Shown here piece after piece: positions 6,811 through 15,064 of a stretch of DNA of 17,495 nucleotides. Below the pieces are notes generated by a model. It saw only the letters and a list, made by a program, of their open reading frames with translations. It did no database searches and had not been told where the DNA came from. Every line of letters starts with the position of its first letter. Position 1 is the stretch's first letter. Source of the stretch: an uncultured Clostridia bacterium (GTDB lineage: Bacteria; Bacillota; Clostridia; TANB77; CAG-508); contig CARFUA010000008.1 in the NCBI GenBank assembly GCA_948976265.1, positions 68,960 through 86,454 on the forward strand. Reading direction: 5' to 3'. The position numbers were made by a program, and so were the translations under genes.

Positions 6811-8148
6811 ATGAACAAAAAAGTAAAAGCATTTTTCATCAATACTTTAATTTTAACCGCCAGTTCGATTATTTTTCGCGTACTTGCTATCTTTTTTAAT
6901 AGTTATATTACACAAAAAATTGGAAAAGAAATGTTAGGTATTTTCAATTTAGTCATGTCTGTGTATCTTTTTGGGATTACTTTAGGAACATTTGGCATTA
7001 ATTTTGCTGTCACACGACTAGTTTCTGAAGAACTTGCTGTTGGAAATCGTGAAGGCGTCCGCAAAATTGCCAAACGCTGTATTCAAATTAGCTTTCTTTG
7101 TGGATTGCTGGCAAGCTCACTATTCCTATTATTTTCTGATTTAATAATCGAAAAATGTTTACATCATAAAGTAACCAAAAATGTCATTTATGCCATTTGC
7201 TTAAGCCTTCCTTTCATTTCAATGTCTTCTGCTATTTCTGGCTATTTTATTGCTGTACGACGCGTCTATAAATCGACCATTGCACAATTTTTTGAACAAA
7301 TTATCAAAATCCTCATTACTGCCTTTTTCTTGGAATTATTTTTGCCAAATGGCTTAGAATATGCCTGTTTTTCACTCATTTTAGGAGATTTCATTTCAGA
7401 ACTCTTCTCCTTTTTCTGCAACTATATTCTTTATCGACACGATTCCAGAATTTACAAAACCACTTACACAACCAATTATCCTTGTGCTTACTTTAACCAA
7501 AAAATATTCAAAATATCGGTTCCAGTTGCGATTACCTCCTTTATCCGTTCTGGATTATCGACTTTAAAACAAATTATCATTCCGCTTAGCTTCGAAAAAA
7601 ACAAAATTGCTTGTGCTAATGCTTTGTCGATTTATGGTGAAATTAATGGAATGGCAATGCCAATTGTTGTTTTTCCTAACGTAATCTTTTCCTCCATTAG
7701 TAGCTTATTCATTCCAGAATTTGCCAGTTATCATACGCAAAACCGACAAAAAACTATCCAAAAAATCACTTCTATTATTCTGATTATTTCCACTTCAATC
7801 TGCGTTCTAACGAGCCTTTTTCTATTCTTACTCGCAGATAATCTCGGTCAATGGATTTATAAGGATTCTAACATTTCAAATTACATAAAAATTCTTTCGC
7901 CTCTTGCCATTTTTATTCTGCTAGATTGCGTAATTGATAATATCTTAAAAGGCTTAGATGCACAAAATACCGTCATGGTGATTAACATTCTCGACACTTT
8001 TGCTGATGTTCTTCTAATTTATACACTAGTTCCCGCTCTTGGTATTCAAGGCTATATCATTTCCATCTACTTTAGTGAAATTTTTAATTTAACTTTAAGT
8101 ATGATAAAATTAATCAAAATTGTCTATTTTCCTAATTCAAAAACATAA
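6811..8148 (+). CDS. spoVB: SpoVB/MurJ-like polysaccharide or lipid-linked precursor flippase
   Basis: The protein (445 residues) belongs to the MVF/PST branch of the MOP exporter superfamily: it is almost entirely hydrophobic, with about 12-14 predicted membrane helices. The first 90 residues carry the family pattern: NTLILTASSIIFRVLAIFF, then IGKEMLGIFNLVMSVYLFGI, then GINFAVTRLVSEELAVGN followed by a basic cytoplasmic loop. Relatives move undecaprenyl-linked precursors across the membrane, and SpoVB itself is needed for spore cortex in Bacillus. No other sporulation gene is nearby, so a general role in envelope polymer export is equally possible. The ATG at 6811 follows AGGTGAT by four bases; a GTG at 6802 lies inside that ribosome binding site and is rejected. 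It is somewhat shorter than typical SpoVB proteins (about 500 residues). Its promoter is not clear; TTCTGA and TACAAT upstream are weak candidates. Confidence 0.8.
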   Translation: MNKKVKAFFINTLILTASSIIFRVLAIFFNSYITQKIGKEMLGIFNLVMSVYLFGITLGTFGINFAVTRLVSEELAVGNREGVRKIAKRCIQISFLCGLLASSLFLLFSDLIIEKCLHHKVTKNVIYAICLSLPFISMSSAISGYFIAVRRVYKSTIAQFFEQIIKILITAFFLELFLPNGLEYACFSLILGDFISELFSFFCNYILYRHDSRIYKTTYTTNYPCAYFNQKIFKISVPVAITSFIRSGLSTLKQIIIPLSFEKNKIACANALSIYGEINGMAMPIVVFPNVIFSSISSLFIPEFASYHTQNRQKTIQKITSIILIISTSICVLTSLFLFLLADNLGQWIYKDSNISNYIKILSPLAIFILLDCVIDNILKGLDAQNTVMVINILDTFADVLLIYTLVPALGIQGYIISIYFSEIFNLTLSMIKLIKIVYFPNSKT

Positions 8149-8176
8149 AAAAGAGAAGAATTTCCAAATTCTTCTC
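8147..8176 (-). terminator. Terminator downstream of polA
   Basis: A perfect GAGAAGAATTT / AAATTCTTCTC stem (8176-8166 and 8163-8153, minus strand) is followed by six T residues (8152-8147). It lies just after the flippase stop codon on the other strand. In the plus direction the sequence after the stem is not T-rich, so termination of the flippase transcript here is less certain. Confidence 0.85.
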
Positions 8177-8196
8177 CAAAAATTCCCCTACCTTTT

Positions 8197-8225
8197 ATTA
8201 TATCATAAATTTGCCAATTTGTCAA
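8197..8225 (-). promoter_or_regulatory. Orphan consensus promoter between polA and its terminator
   Basis: TTGACA (8225-8220), a 17-base spacer and TATAAT (8202-8197) match the sigma-A consensus fully, yet no gene follows. A transcript would start near 8190 and meet the terminator after about 44 bases. The -35 box lies inside the palindrome at 8218-8233. Confidence 0.6.
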
Positions 8226-8233
8226 TTGACAAA
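8218..8233. repeat. Perfect 16-base palindrome
   Basis: TTTGTCAATTGACAAA is a perfect inverted repeat without a spacer, more like a protein-binding dyad than a hairpin. It contains a TTGACA hexamer on each strand; only the minus-strand copy has a matching -10 box. Confidence 0.6.
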
Positions 8234-8281
8234 CCTTTCGAATTCTGCTCTCACTTGATTTTAAAGGATTTTTTCGCTTTT

Positions 8282-10972
8282 CTACTTCGTTTGATACCAA
8301 GTTTTTCCTTCCTGCAAATCCACCTCTAGTTTTACAGATAATTCAACTGCGTTTTCCATACATTCTCTTAAAACTTGGCTTACTTCTTCTTTTTCGCTTT
8401 CTAAAGCTTCAATAATTAACTCATCATGAATTTGTAAAACCATTTTGGATTGGAGATTTCTTTTCTTGAATTCACGATTTACTTGAATCATAGCAAGTTT
8501 CATAATATCCGCAGCTGTCCCTTGTACTGGCGCATTCATGGCAGCTCGATCACCAAATTTTCTTACCATATAATTGGTAGAATTGATTTCTGGAATATAT
8601 CTTCTACGGTGAAATATGGTTTCAACATATCCTTTTTCTCTCGCTTTTTCAATTTCCTGTTCCATAAATTCCCCAATTCCATGATATTTCTCTAAATAAG
8701 AATCAATATATTGTTTCGCTTCTTTCCTTTTAATTCCCAATTGTTCCGCCAATCCAAAATCACTAATCCCATATACAATTCCAAAATTAACCGCTTTCGC
8801 ATGACTTCTCATTTCTTTGGTTACTTCCTCAAGCGGCACACCAAATACCTGCGAAGCACAAATTTTGTGAATATCGTCATGTTCTTGAAAGGCACGAATC
8901 ATAATTTCATCTTGTGACATATGAGCCAATACCCTAAGCTCGATTTGTGAATAATCCGCATCTATAAAAACCTTGCCTTCTTCGGCTTTAAATAGCTTTC
9001 GAATTTGTTTTCCTAAATCCGTTCTAGTCGGAATATTTTGTAAATTCGGATCGGAGCTACTTAATCTGCCCGTTGCTGCAACAGTTTGATGAAAGGTTGT
9101 GTGAATTCTTTTGGTTTTTTCGTTAATAAATGGAAGCATTCCCTCCACAAATGTGGAATTTAGTTTGGTAATTTGTCTATAATATAACACTTTTTCAATA
9201 ATCGGATGGATTTCTTTTAATTTTTCTAACGTATCCACATCTGTAGCATATCCATTTTTGTTTTTCTTTTTAAAAGGCAATTCCAATTTTTCAAATAAAA
9301 TTTCCCCTAATTGCTTTGGCGAATTAATGTTAAATTCTTGGTCTGCCAAATCATAGATTTCTTGGCTAGTTGCTTCAATTTGTTGTTTTAAGCTTTCAGA
9401 CATTTTTCGAATATCTTCTTGTTCTACAAAAACACCTGTATAGCGCATTTCTGCTAAAATCGGAACCGATGGCATTTCAATTTTTTGAAATAATTCTAAC
9501 TCTTCAACTTTTTCTAATTCCTTTTCTAAAATTGGCTTAGCGGTTCCAATTACATAACTGTACATCATCGCTTTATGATTTGGTTCGTTTGGTGTTACCA
9601 AAGAATCATCATCAAAAAAGCTAGTTTGAATATTTTGCTCTGTTTTTTCCTTTTTTCCATAATCTTCAATTTCCAAATTCAAATGTTGCTTTGCCACTTC
9701 TTCTAAAGAATATAAATTTGTTCCAGAATTTAATAAATACATGGCAATTCTCACATCAAACATCATATTTTGTGGATTAATTCCAACCTGTTTTAGTAGA
9801 ATATAGTCCTCTTTTTGTTGATAACCACACTTCAAAATTTCTTGCTCTTGAAATATTTCCTTCCAGGTTTCTGCTTCAAATGGAATCGAATATACTTTTG
9901 GGTCAGCTGGCATATAAAAATTTATCTTAGTTATTTTCTTCTTTAGGACAAGTGCGTCCTCATCGACTGCTGTTTCAAAATAATAATACAATTCTTTTTG
10001 ATTTTTGATTTTTTCTTCTATTCCCTCTAAATTTTGCAAAATGACAACTTCGAATAAGTCTTCTAATTTCTTTTCAGCTTCTCCTTCTTCTAACTGAAAA
10101 CGCTCAATAAATCGCTTAAAACGCAATTCCTTAAACAAATTTAGAACCGCTGGTTTATCCCAAGCTTCCACTTTCAATTCTTCTAATGATTTTTCAATGG
10201 GAGCTTTGTTATCAATCGTTCCCAATGTCCTTGAAAGATAGGCTAATTCTTTATTTTCTATTAGTTTTTCCTTTTGCTTTCCTTTTACTTCAGCATCTCC
10301 ATTTTCAATTGCTTCATAGAGTTTATCAATGGTTTTGTATTTTTGAATTAGATGAAGTGCTGTTTTTTCACCAATGCCAGGAACACCAGGAATATTATCC
10401 GAAGAATCTCCCATTAGTCCTTTTACTTCTATCATTTGTTTTGGTGTAACATGATAGGTCTCGATTACTTTATTGGCATCAAAATCTTCCATTTCTGTTT
10501 TGCCTTGTTTGGTGTGTGGCATTCGGATAATAATATTATCTTCGGCTAATTGGAACGAATCTCGGTCACCTGTTAATAAAATTACTTTTAAGCCTTTTTT
10601 GGAAGCCCATTTGCTTAGGGTTCCTAAAATATCGTCTGCCTCGTATCCTGGTTTTTCGATTGATTTGATTTTCATTGCTTGCAAAACTTTTTTTAAAATA
10701 GGCATTTGAACCGCTAATTCATCTGGCATTCCTTTTCGCGTTCCTTTATATTGACTATACATTTCGTGCCTTTTAGTGGGTGATTTTACGTCAAATGCAA
10801 CTGCTAAATATTCTGGATTTTCGTCTTCTAATATACGAAACATGATTGTTAAAAATCCATAAACAGCATTGGTATAAGTTCCATCCGCTGTTTGTAGCAT
10901 TTTATTTCCCATGATACCATAAAAAGCTCGATTTAAGATACTGTTTCCGTCAATGACAATTAATTTTTCCAC
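8282..10972 (-). CDS. polA: DNA polymerase I
   Basis: This is a full-length (896 residues) family A polymerase for repair and Okazaki fragment maturation. Residues 1-290 are the 5'-3' exonuclease, with its acidic residues in IVIDGN (Asp8), GYEADD (111-114), TGDRDS (136-138) and GLMGDSSDNIPG (189-192). Residues 310-490 have the 3'-5' exonuclease fold, but the catalytic DxE is missing (YFETAVD where E. coli has FDTETD), so proofreading is probably lost, as in Bacillus and Thermus enzymes. Polymerase motifs are intact: motif A with catalytic Asp673 (DYSQIELR), motif B with Arg722, Lys726, Phe730 and Tyr734, and motif C HDE at 849-851. The start is GTG at 10972, preceded by AAGGAAGGAG. It lies 35 bases after yfhO with no promoter seen between them, so it is probably the last gene of that transcript. 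Confidence 0.97.
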   Translation of the reverse strand: MEKLIVIDGNSILNRAFYGIMGNKMLQTADGTYTNAVYGFLTIMFRILEDENPEYLAVAFDVKSPTKRHEMYSQYKGTRKGMPDELAVQMPILKKVLQAMKIKSIEKPGYEADDILGTLSKWASKKGLKVILLTGDRDSFQLAEDNIIIRMPHTKQGKTEMEDFDANKVIETYHVTPKQMIEVKGLMGDSSDNIPGVPGIGEKTALHLIQKYKTIDKLYEAIENGDAEVKGKQKEKLIENKELAYLSRTLGTIDNKAPIEKSLEELKVEAWDKPAVLNLFKELRFKRFIERFQLEEGEAEKKLEDLFEVVILQNLEGIEEKIKNQKELYYYFETAVDEDALVLKKKITKINFYMPADPKVYSIPFEAETWKEIFQEQEILKCGYQQKEDYILLKQVGINPQNMMFDVRIAMYLLNSGTNLYSLEEVAKQHLNLEIEDYGKKEKTEQNIQTSFFDDDSLVTPNEPNHKAMMYSYVIGTAKPILEKELEKVEELELFQKIEMPSVPILAEMRYTGVFVEQEDIRKMSESLKQQIEATSQEIYDLADQEFNINSPKQLGEILFEKLELPFKKKNKNGYATDVDTLEKLKEIHPIIEKVLYYRQITKLNSTFVEGMLPFINEKTKRIHTTFHQTVAATGRLSSSDPNLQNIPTRTDLGKQIRKLFKAEEGKVFIDADYSQIELRVLAHMSQDEIMIRAFQEHDDIHKICASQVFGVPLEEVTKEMRSHAKAVNFGIVYGISDFGLAEQLGIKRKEAKQYIDSYLEKYHGIGEFMEQEIEKAREKGYVETIFHRRRYIPEINSTNYMVRKFGDRAAMNAPVQGTAADIMKLAMIQVNREFKKRNLQSKMVLQIHDELIIEALESEKEEVSQVLRECMENAVELSVKLEVDLQEGKTWYQTK

Positions 10973-11007
10973 TTTTTCTCCTTCCTTTTATCAAATTTCT
11001 TTGATTT

Positions 11008-13566
11008 TTATGAAATAAATGTCTGAATGATGTTTAATGCATATCCTTTTATCAGGCATCCTATGTAAATTAAAATTCCTAAAATCCAAAAAAGATTCAT
11101 TAACCAATTTACGTTTCGAATATCAAATCTTTTTCGAACAAAATAGCAAATTACCATTACTATTATTGTGATAATTGTAAGTTTTACACATTTGTTCCAC
11201 AAAACTGGGCGAAATTGTAATTCTATCTCATTTTCCCCTTGTTGGATTGTTAGTCCAAGGAAATTATTATATACCTTGCTTATTTGGGTTGTTTGCTTAG
11301 TATTCGCCGTTACATGCCAGCCAGCATCATAATTGATTGGCAAAAATAAATTGGTATCTTGTGGTGAATTCCCTGTTATTTTTATCTTATCACCTTCTAC
11401 TTTTACGGCTAGAGCATGTTTGCTTTTCTCAAATATTTGGTTATATTTTTCAATATCTAAAAATCCCAATTGGACATCTGCTACTTGGTGATTAGTTTCT
11501 AATTTTATTTCTACCGTTTCGTTTTCATACGTTCCTAAATCTAAAATTCCGTTGTTGTAACTAGTTGGATAAGCTGTGTTATTCACATCATTAAAAATTG
11601 GCAATATCAATTCTTGTCCGTTAATCCAAATTTTATGGATTTGTGTCTGATTGGTATATAAATATAATTCTTTATTTCCTTCTATTTTCAAGGTTTCTTC
11701 ATAGTTTACTTTTTCAATAATATTTCCTGTTTGCTGGAATAAATTTTGATAAAGATAATTTTGAGCATCAAAGGCAGTTAAATCCTCTGGAATTTTACTT
11801 ACTTCCTTTTGATATACTATTCCAATTGGCAAAGTATTTTTGTATTCATATAATTTAATTCCTTCACTTGTTGTTGCCTTAAATTGATAAATCTTATCTG
11901 ATAATTCTTCTTTGGTTAATACATATTTTATATTATAAATAGCATCCGAAAAAATGGTTCCACCATAGTCGTTGAGTTTGGAATTGCTATGCGAATAGCC
12001 AAGTTGTTCACAATTTAAGACTTGTTGGGCATGGTTAAGGGTAAAACATGACATAGTTGGTATATTATGAACCAATGCACAATTTTCAGTGGTTAATGCT
12101 GTTAAGTCTTTCATTCGATATAAAGATTTTTCAATTGGTAGTGAGTTGGCTATTTCATACGAAGTAAAGATTTGCTCATCTGACCATTCTCTTCCACAAC
12201 GATATTGAGGATTCACTCCCACATATGCGTAAGTATAAATCATTACTTCTAGCAATACAATCGCCGAGCAAATTACTTTTTTGGTCCTTTCTTGTTTGCT
12301 TTTCATTGCATTTTCCAAACTGGCTATCATAAACAAACAAATTGCTAAAATAAATAGAAAACTGGCATTTGAAAGATAAAAAGCTGGCAAATTTGTATTG
12401 ATTAAGATTGCATTTAATATTCCAATCATTCCTGCTGAAAAAATACAGAATAGGATTAAATCTGTGTGTAATTTTCCTTCTTTTTCTTCTTTTGCATACT
12501 GGCTAAAATAGCGTAATGCCCCCAAATATAAAATAAGCAATGGAATAAATCCATAACGAAATGGAAAACATTGGTAACTTCCTGTATGCCATAACAAATT
12601 AACTCTTTCAAAAAAAATCGGAATTACAGCACTAAAAAGCAAGGCCAAACTATACATTAAAATATTTTTTCCATCTTGTTTTCGATAGCAATACCATTTG
12701 ATAAAACCATACAAAGGTATGGAATAAAAGGTAAATTGTACAATTTTATAAATCAAATTTTCATTGCTTGGTTGATTGGTCATGCTGCCTGATAATCGGT
12801 AAGATTGCATGGCTTGTGAAAAAGCTGGTATAAAAGCAAATGCTGATAATCCTACAGATAGTAAAGTTCCCATTATCACATCAAAAACTGCTTTTTTTCG
12901 TTTTTCTTTTGACAACCCAAAATGAATATAAATTGGAAGCACAAATATAATAAACATCAGTACCATATACGCCAATTGATAATCCCACAAAAGCATCAAA
13001 GTCAGCAAAATTCCAAACCAATAAATTCGATTGGTTTCAAACATATATTTTATCGATAAAATAAACAATGGAAATACTCCAACAACATCTAGCCACATCA
13101 AATTGGTATTGTAGCAAAGAACATAACCAGATAAGGCATACAATACACTAAACATTATATTGTAAAAGCAATTTTTTTTGTATAATTTATCAAATAAAAT
13201 AAACGAAGTTATAGCAATAAAAGCAACTCTTAGTATTAAAATAAAAGAAGTCATATAAGGAATATTCTCTCTGGCACTTAATAAGACTAGCACCAAAGAG
13301 GGACTCAGTAAACTTCCTACTATAATTCCTCCATAACGATAATATCCCATTCCTAAAGTATAATCAAAAAATACATTTTTTCCATGATACAGTAAATCAT
13401 ACAAATAATGATAATTCGGGATATAATTTTGTCCCTTATCACCATTTGCAATCGTGATTTTCCCAAATGGATAAATTCCTTTTATCGCATAATTGATTAA
13501 TAAAATTAGTGTTGTTATAACTGGTGCAATTAAAAATTTTCGATATTTATACCAAACTTGTTTCAT
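11008..13566 (-). CDS. yfhO: YfhO-family membrane protein (glycosyltransferase-like)
   Basis: This large (852 residues) multi-pass protein has an N-terminal membrane helix (11-29), then the conserved early extracellular motif NGDKGQNYIP (41-50). About ten further helices extend to residue 450 and include LMWLDVVGVFPLF (156-168) and QCFPFRYGFIPLL (332-344). An extracellular domain follows (about 450-795, beta-rich and non-hydrophobic), and two C-terminal helices close the chain. This is the YfhO architecture, a GT-C-like fold related to PMT-type transferases. In Bacillus and Listeria, relatives add sugars to teichoic acids, using lipid-linked sugars on the outer face of the membrane; substrates here are unknown. 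It starts with ATG after AGGAG. The ribosome binding site overlaps the stop of the upstream GltD-like gene, which points to co-transcription, perhaps coupled translation. No teichoic acid genes are visible nearby. Confidence 0.9.
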   Translation of the reverse strand: MKQVWYKYRKFLIAPVITTLILLINYAIKGIYPFGKITIANGDKGQNYIPNYHYLYDLLYHGKNVFFDYTLGMGYYRYGGIIVGSLLSPSLVLVLLSARENIPYMTSFILILRVAFIAITSFILFDKLYKKNCFYNIMFSVLYALSGYVLCYNTNLMWLDVVGVFPLFILSIKYMFETNRIYWFGILLTLMLLWDYQLAYMVLMFIIFVLPIYIHFGLSKEKRKKAVFDVIMGTLLSVGLSAFAFIPAFSQAMQSYRLSGSMTNQPSNENLIYKIVQFTFYSIPLYGFIKWYCYRKQDGKNILMYSLALLFSAVIPIFFERVNLLWHTGSYQCFPFRYGFIPLLILYLGALRYFSQYAKEEKEGKLHTDLILFCIFSAGMIGILNAILINTNLPAFYLSNASFLFILAICLFMIASLENAMKSKQERTKKVICSAIVLLEVMIYTYAYVGVNPQYRCGREWSDEQIFTSYEIANSLPIEKSLYRMKDLTALTTENCALVHNIPTMSCFTLNHAQQVLNCEQLGYSHSNSKLNDYGGTIFSDAIYNIKYVLTKEELSDKIYQFKATTSEGIKLYEYKNTLPIGIVYQKEVSKIPEDLTAFDAQNYLYQNLFQQTGNIIEKVNYEETLKIEGNKELYLYTNQTQIHKIWINGQELILPIFNDVNNTAYPTSYNNGILDLGTYENETVEIKLETNHQVADVQLGFLDIEKYNQIFEKSKHALAVKVEGDKIKITGNSPQDTNLFLPINYDAGWHVTANTKQTTQISKVYNNFLGLTIQQGENEIELQFRPVLWNKCVKLTIITIIVMVICYFVRKRFDIRNVNWLMNLFWILGILIYIGCLIKGYALNIIQTFIS

Positions 13567-13576
13567 TTGATTTCTC

Positions 13577-14821
13577 CTACTTTCCCATTATTCCACTAGC
13601 TGCTCTTTTTCCTGCTGCCAAAGCCCTACAAACCGTTGATTTACTTTCAGTCGCATCGCCTCCGGCAAAAACATTTTCTAAATTTGTTCTTCCTTTTTCA
13701 TCAATTTCAATCATGCCCCAATCATTTAATTTTACGCCTTCTTGTTCTAAAAGTTTCTTTTCTGGTTTTAGCCCAATGGCAAAAACTACAGTATCCGCCT
13801 CGACGGCAAATTCTGTACCTACCACATCAACCGCTTTTCCTTCCACAATTTCAGTTTGAATACAATTAACCGAAGTGATTTTTCCTTTCTCGTGATTCGC
13901 AGAAATCACTCTCGTAAGTGGCACAAATTCTACGCCATCTTGAATTGCTTCTTCTAATTCTATCGTTCTTGCAGGCATATGTTCTTTATCTCTACGATAT
14001 AAAATTTTAACCTTCTTCGCTCCCATTCGAATCGCCACTCTTGAAGCATCCATCGCCACATTTCCACCACCAATCACAACGACGTTTCCTAACTCTGTCA
14101 AAAATTGATTTTCATTATACGCTTTCAAAAAAACATCGGATTCATATACGCCTTTTAGCTCTTCATCCGCCAAAGAATACACCATCGATTTTGTAGCACC
14201 AATTGCCAAAAAGACAGCATCAAATTCTTCTTTTAAACTTTGAATGGTAAAATCTTTTCCCCATTCCATTTCTGTTTTTATCACAGCGCCCATTGTTTCA
14301 ATTCTATGAATAATATCTTCCACAATCTCTTTTTCTAAACGAAAATCTGGTATGCCATACCTCAAAATTCCACCAGGAATCTTGTCCTTTTCAAAAATTG
14401 TAACGGCATATCCATTTTTCAAAAGCTCGATAGCACATTCAATTCCTGCTGGTCCAGAACCAACAATCGCAACTTTTTTACCATTTCTTTCTTTTTGATT
14501 AATTTTATATTCTATCTTATTTTCATCGGCCCACTCATTAATAAATTTTTCCAATTCGCCAATTTTCGTTGGCGTTTGTTTGATTCCACGAATGCAACTT
14601 CCTTCGCATTGCTCTTCTTGTGGACAAACCAAACTACACACATGGCTAAAAATATTATTAGCCATCAAAATTTTGTACGCCTCTTCATATTCTTCTGCTT
14701 TTATTTTTTCAATAAATTCTGGAATTTCCGTATTAATTGGACAACCCGTTTTGCTACAAGGTTTCATTTTACAATTCAAACACCATTTTGCAAGTTCTTG
14801 TATTTCTTCTATTTTTTTCAT
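13577..14821 (-). CDS. GltD-like NAD(P)H oxidoreductase (FeS-flavoprotein)
   Basis: The 414-residue protein has the glutamate synthase small-subunit layout. Eight cysteines (14, 17, 22, 27, 62, 66, 72, 76) form the N-terminal double 4Fe-4S domain. The FAD-binding site is GSGPAG (121-126), followed by IPGGILRYGIPDFRL (148-162). The NAD(P)H-binding site is GGGNVAMD (251-258). A second FAD contact, FAGGDAT, lies near the C-terminus. In GltAB these subunits feed electrons to a large glutamine-dependent subunit, but no large subunit is present here. Stand-alone members also act as NfnB/SudA-type ferredoxin-NADPH or sulfide-linked reductases, so the substrate is open. The ATG at 14821 is preferred because GGAGG lies seven bases upstream. 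An ATG at 14857 would put that ribosome binding site inside the coding region and lies upstream of the predicted transcription start. It is the first gene of a transcript with yfhO (10-base gap) and polA. Confidence 0.9.
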   Translation of the reverse strand: MKKIEEIQELAKWCLNCKMKPCSKTGCPINTEIPEFIEKIKAEEYEEAYKILMANNIFSHVCSLVCPQEEQCEGSCIRGIKQTPTKIGELEKFINEWADENKIEYKINQKERNGKKVAIVGSGPAGIECAIELLKNGYAVTIFEKDKIPGGILRYGIPDFRLEKEIVEDIIHRIETMGAVIKTEMEWGKDFTIQSLKEEFDAVFLAIGATKSMVYSLADEELKGVYESDVFLKAYNENQFLTELGNVVVIGGGNVAMDASRVAIRMGAKKVKILYRRDKEHMPARTIELEEAIQDGVEFVPLTRVISANHEKGKITSVNCIQTEIVEGKAVDVVGTEFAVEADTVVFAIGLKPEKKLLEQEGVKLNDWGMIEIDEKGRTNLENVFAGGDATESKSTVCRALAAGKRAASGIMGK

Positions 14822-14845
14822 TTTTAAACCTCCTGTGGTATATTT

Positions 14846-14874
14846 ATCATATATCAAATTAGGAGAAATAGCAA
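14846..14874 (-). promoter_or_regulatory. Promoter of the GltD-like-yfhO-polA operon
   Basis: TTGCTA (14874-14869), a 17-base spacer and TATGAT (14851-14846). The predicted start near 14839 gives a short leader before the ATG at 14821. It begins three bases after the stop codon of the 44-residue gene. Confidence 0.65.
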
Positions 14875-14876
14875 GT

Positions 14877-15011
14877 TTATTTTTTGTTTTTTGCGGTTAT
14901 GTTTTCCAATCGTTCTACCACTTCTTTTTGTTCATCTAAGCCAATCCATGTATAGTAACTAGGGATAAATTCCCCATATTTTGTTACATTTTTCTTTGAT
15001 TTTTCTTCCAT
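14877..15011 (-). CDS. Small protein of 44 residues, unrecognised
   Basis: The short gene encodes 44 residues starting MEEKSKKNVTKYGEFIPSYY, then a Trp-containing middle (TWIGLDEQKEVVERLE) and a basic tail ending AKNKK. It is probably soluble, with a helical C-terminal half; no family is recognised. The case for a real gene is the near-perfect AGGAGGT about eight bases before the ATG, a coding-like sequence without rare features, and a tight position between the repeat-protein gene and the GltD-like promoter. The ribosome binding site lies in the 3' arm of a hairpin directly followed by seven T residues and the ATG, so expression may be conditional on that hairpin. The only visible promoter upstream is the one before the repeat gene, so read-through of the hairpin would be needed for transcription. 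Confidence 0.7.
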   Translation of the reverse strand: MEEKSKKNVTKYGEFIPSYYTWIGLDEQKEVVERLENITAKNKK

Positions 15012-15046
15012 AAAAAAATACCTCCTGCTTTATTTTTTGCAGAAGG
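15012..15046 (-). promoter_or_regulatory. Terminator-like hairpin that contains the ribosome binding site of the 44-residue gene
   Basis: On the minus strand CCTTCTGC (15046-15039) pairs with GCAGGAGG (15028-15021), an eight-pair stem with one G-T wobble and a ten-base A-rich loop. Then come TA and seven T residues (15018-15012), and the ATG at 15011. It looks like an intrinsic terminator for the repeat gene, which stops at 15065. The 3' arm is also the Shine-Dalgarno sequence of the next gene. Confidence 0.6.
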
Positions 15047-15064
15047 CAATTATTTTAAACAATT

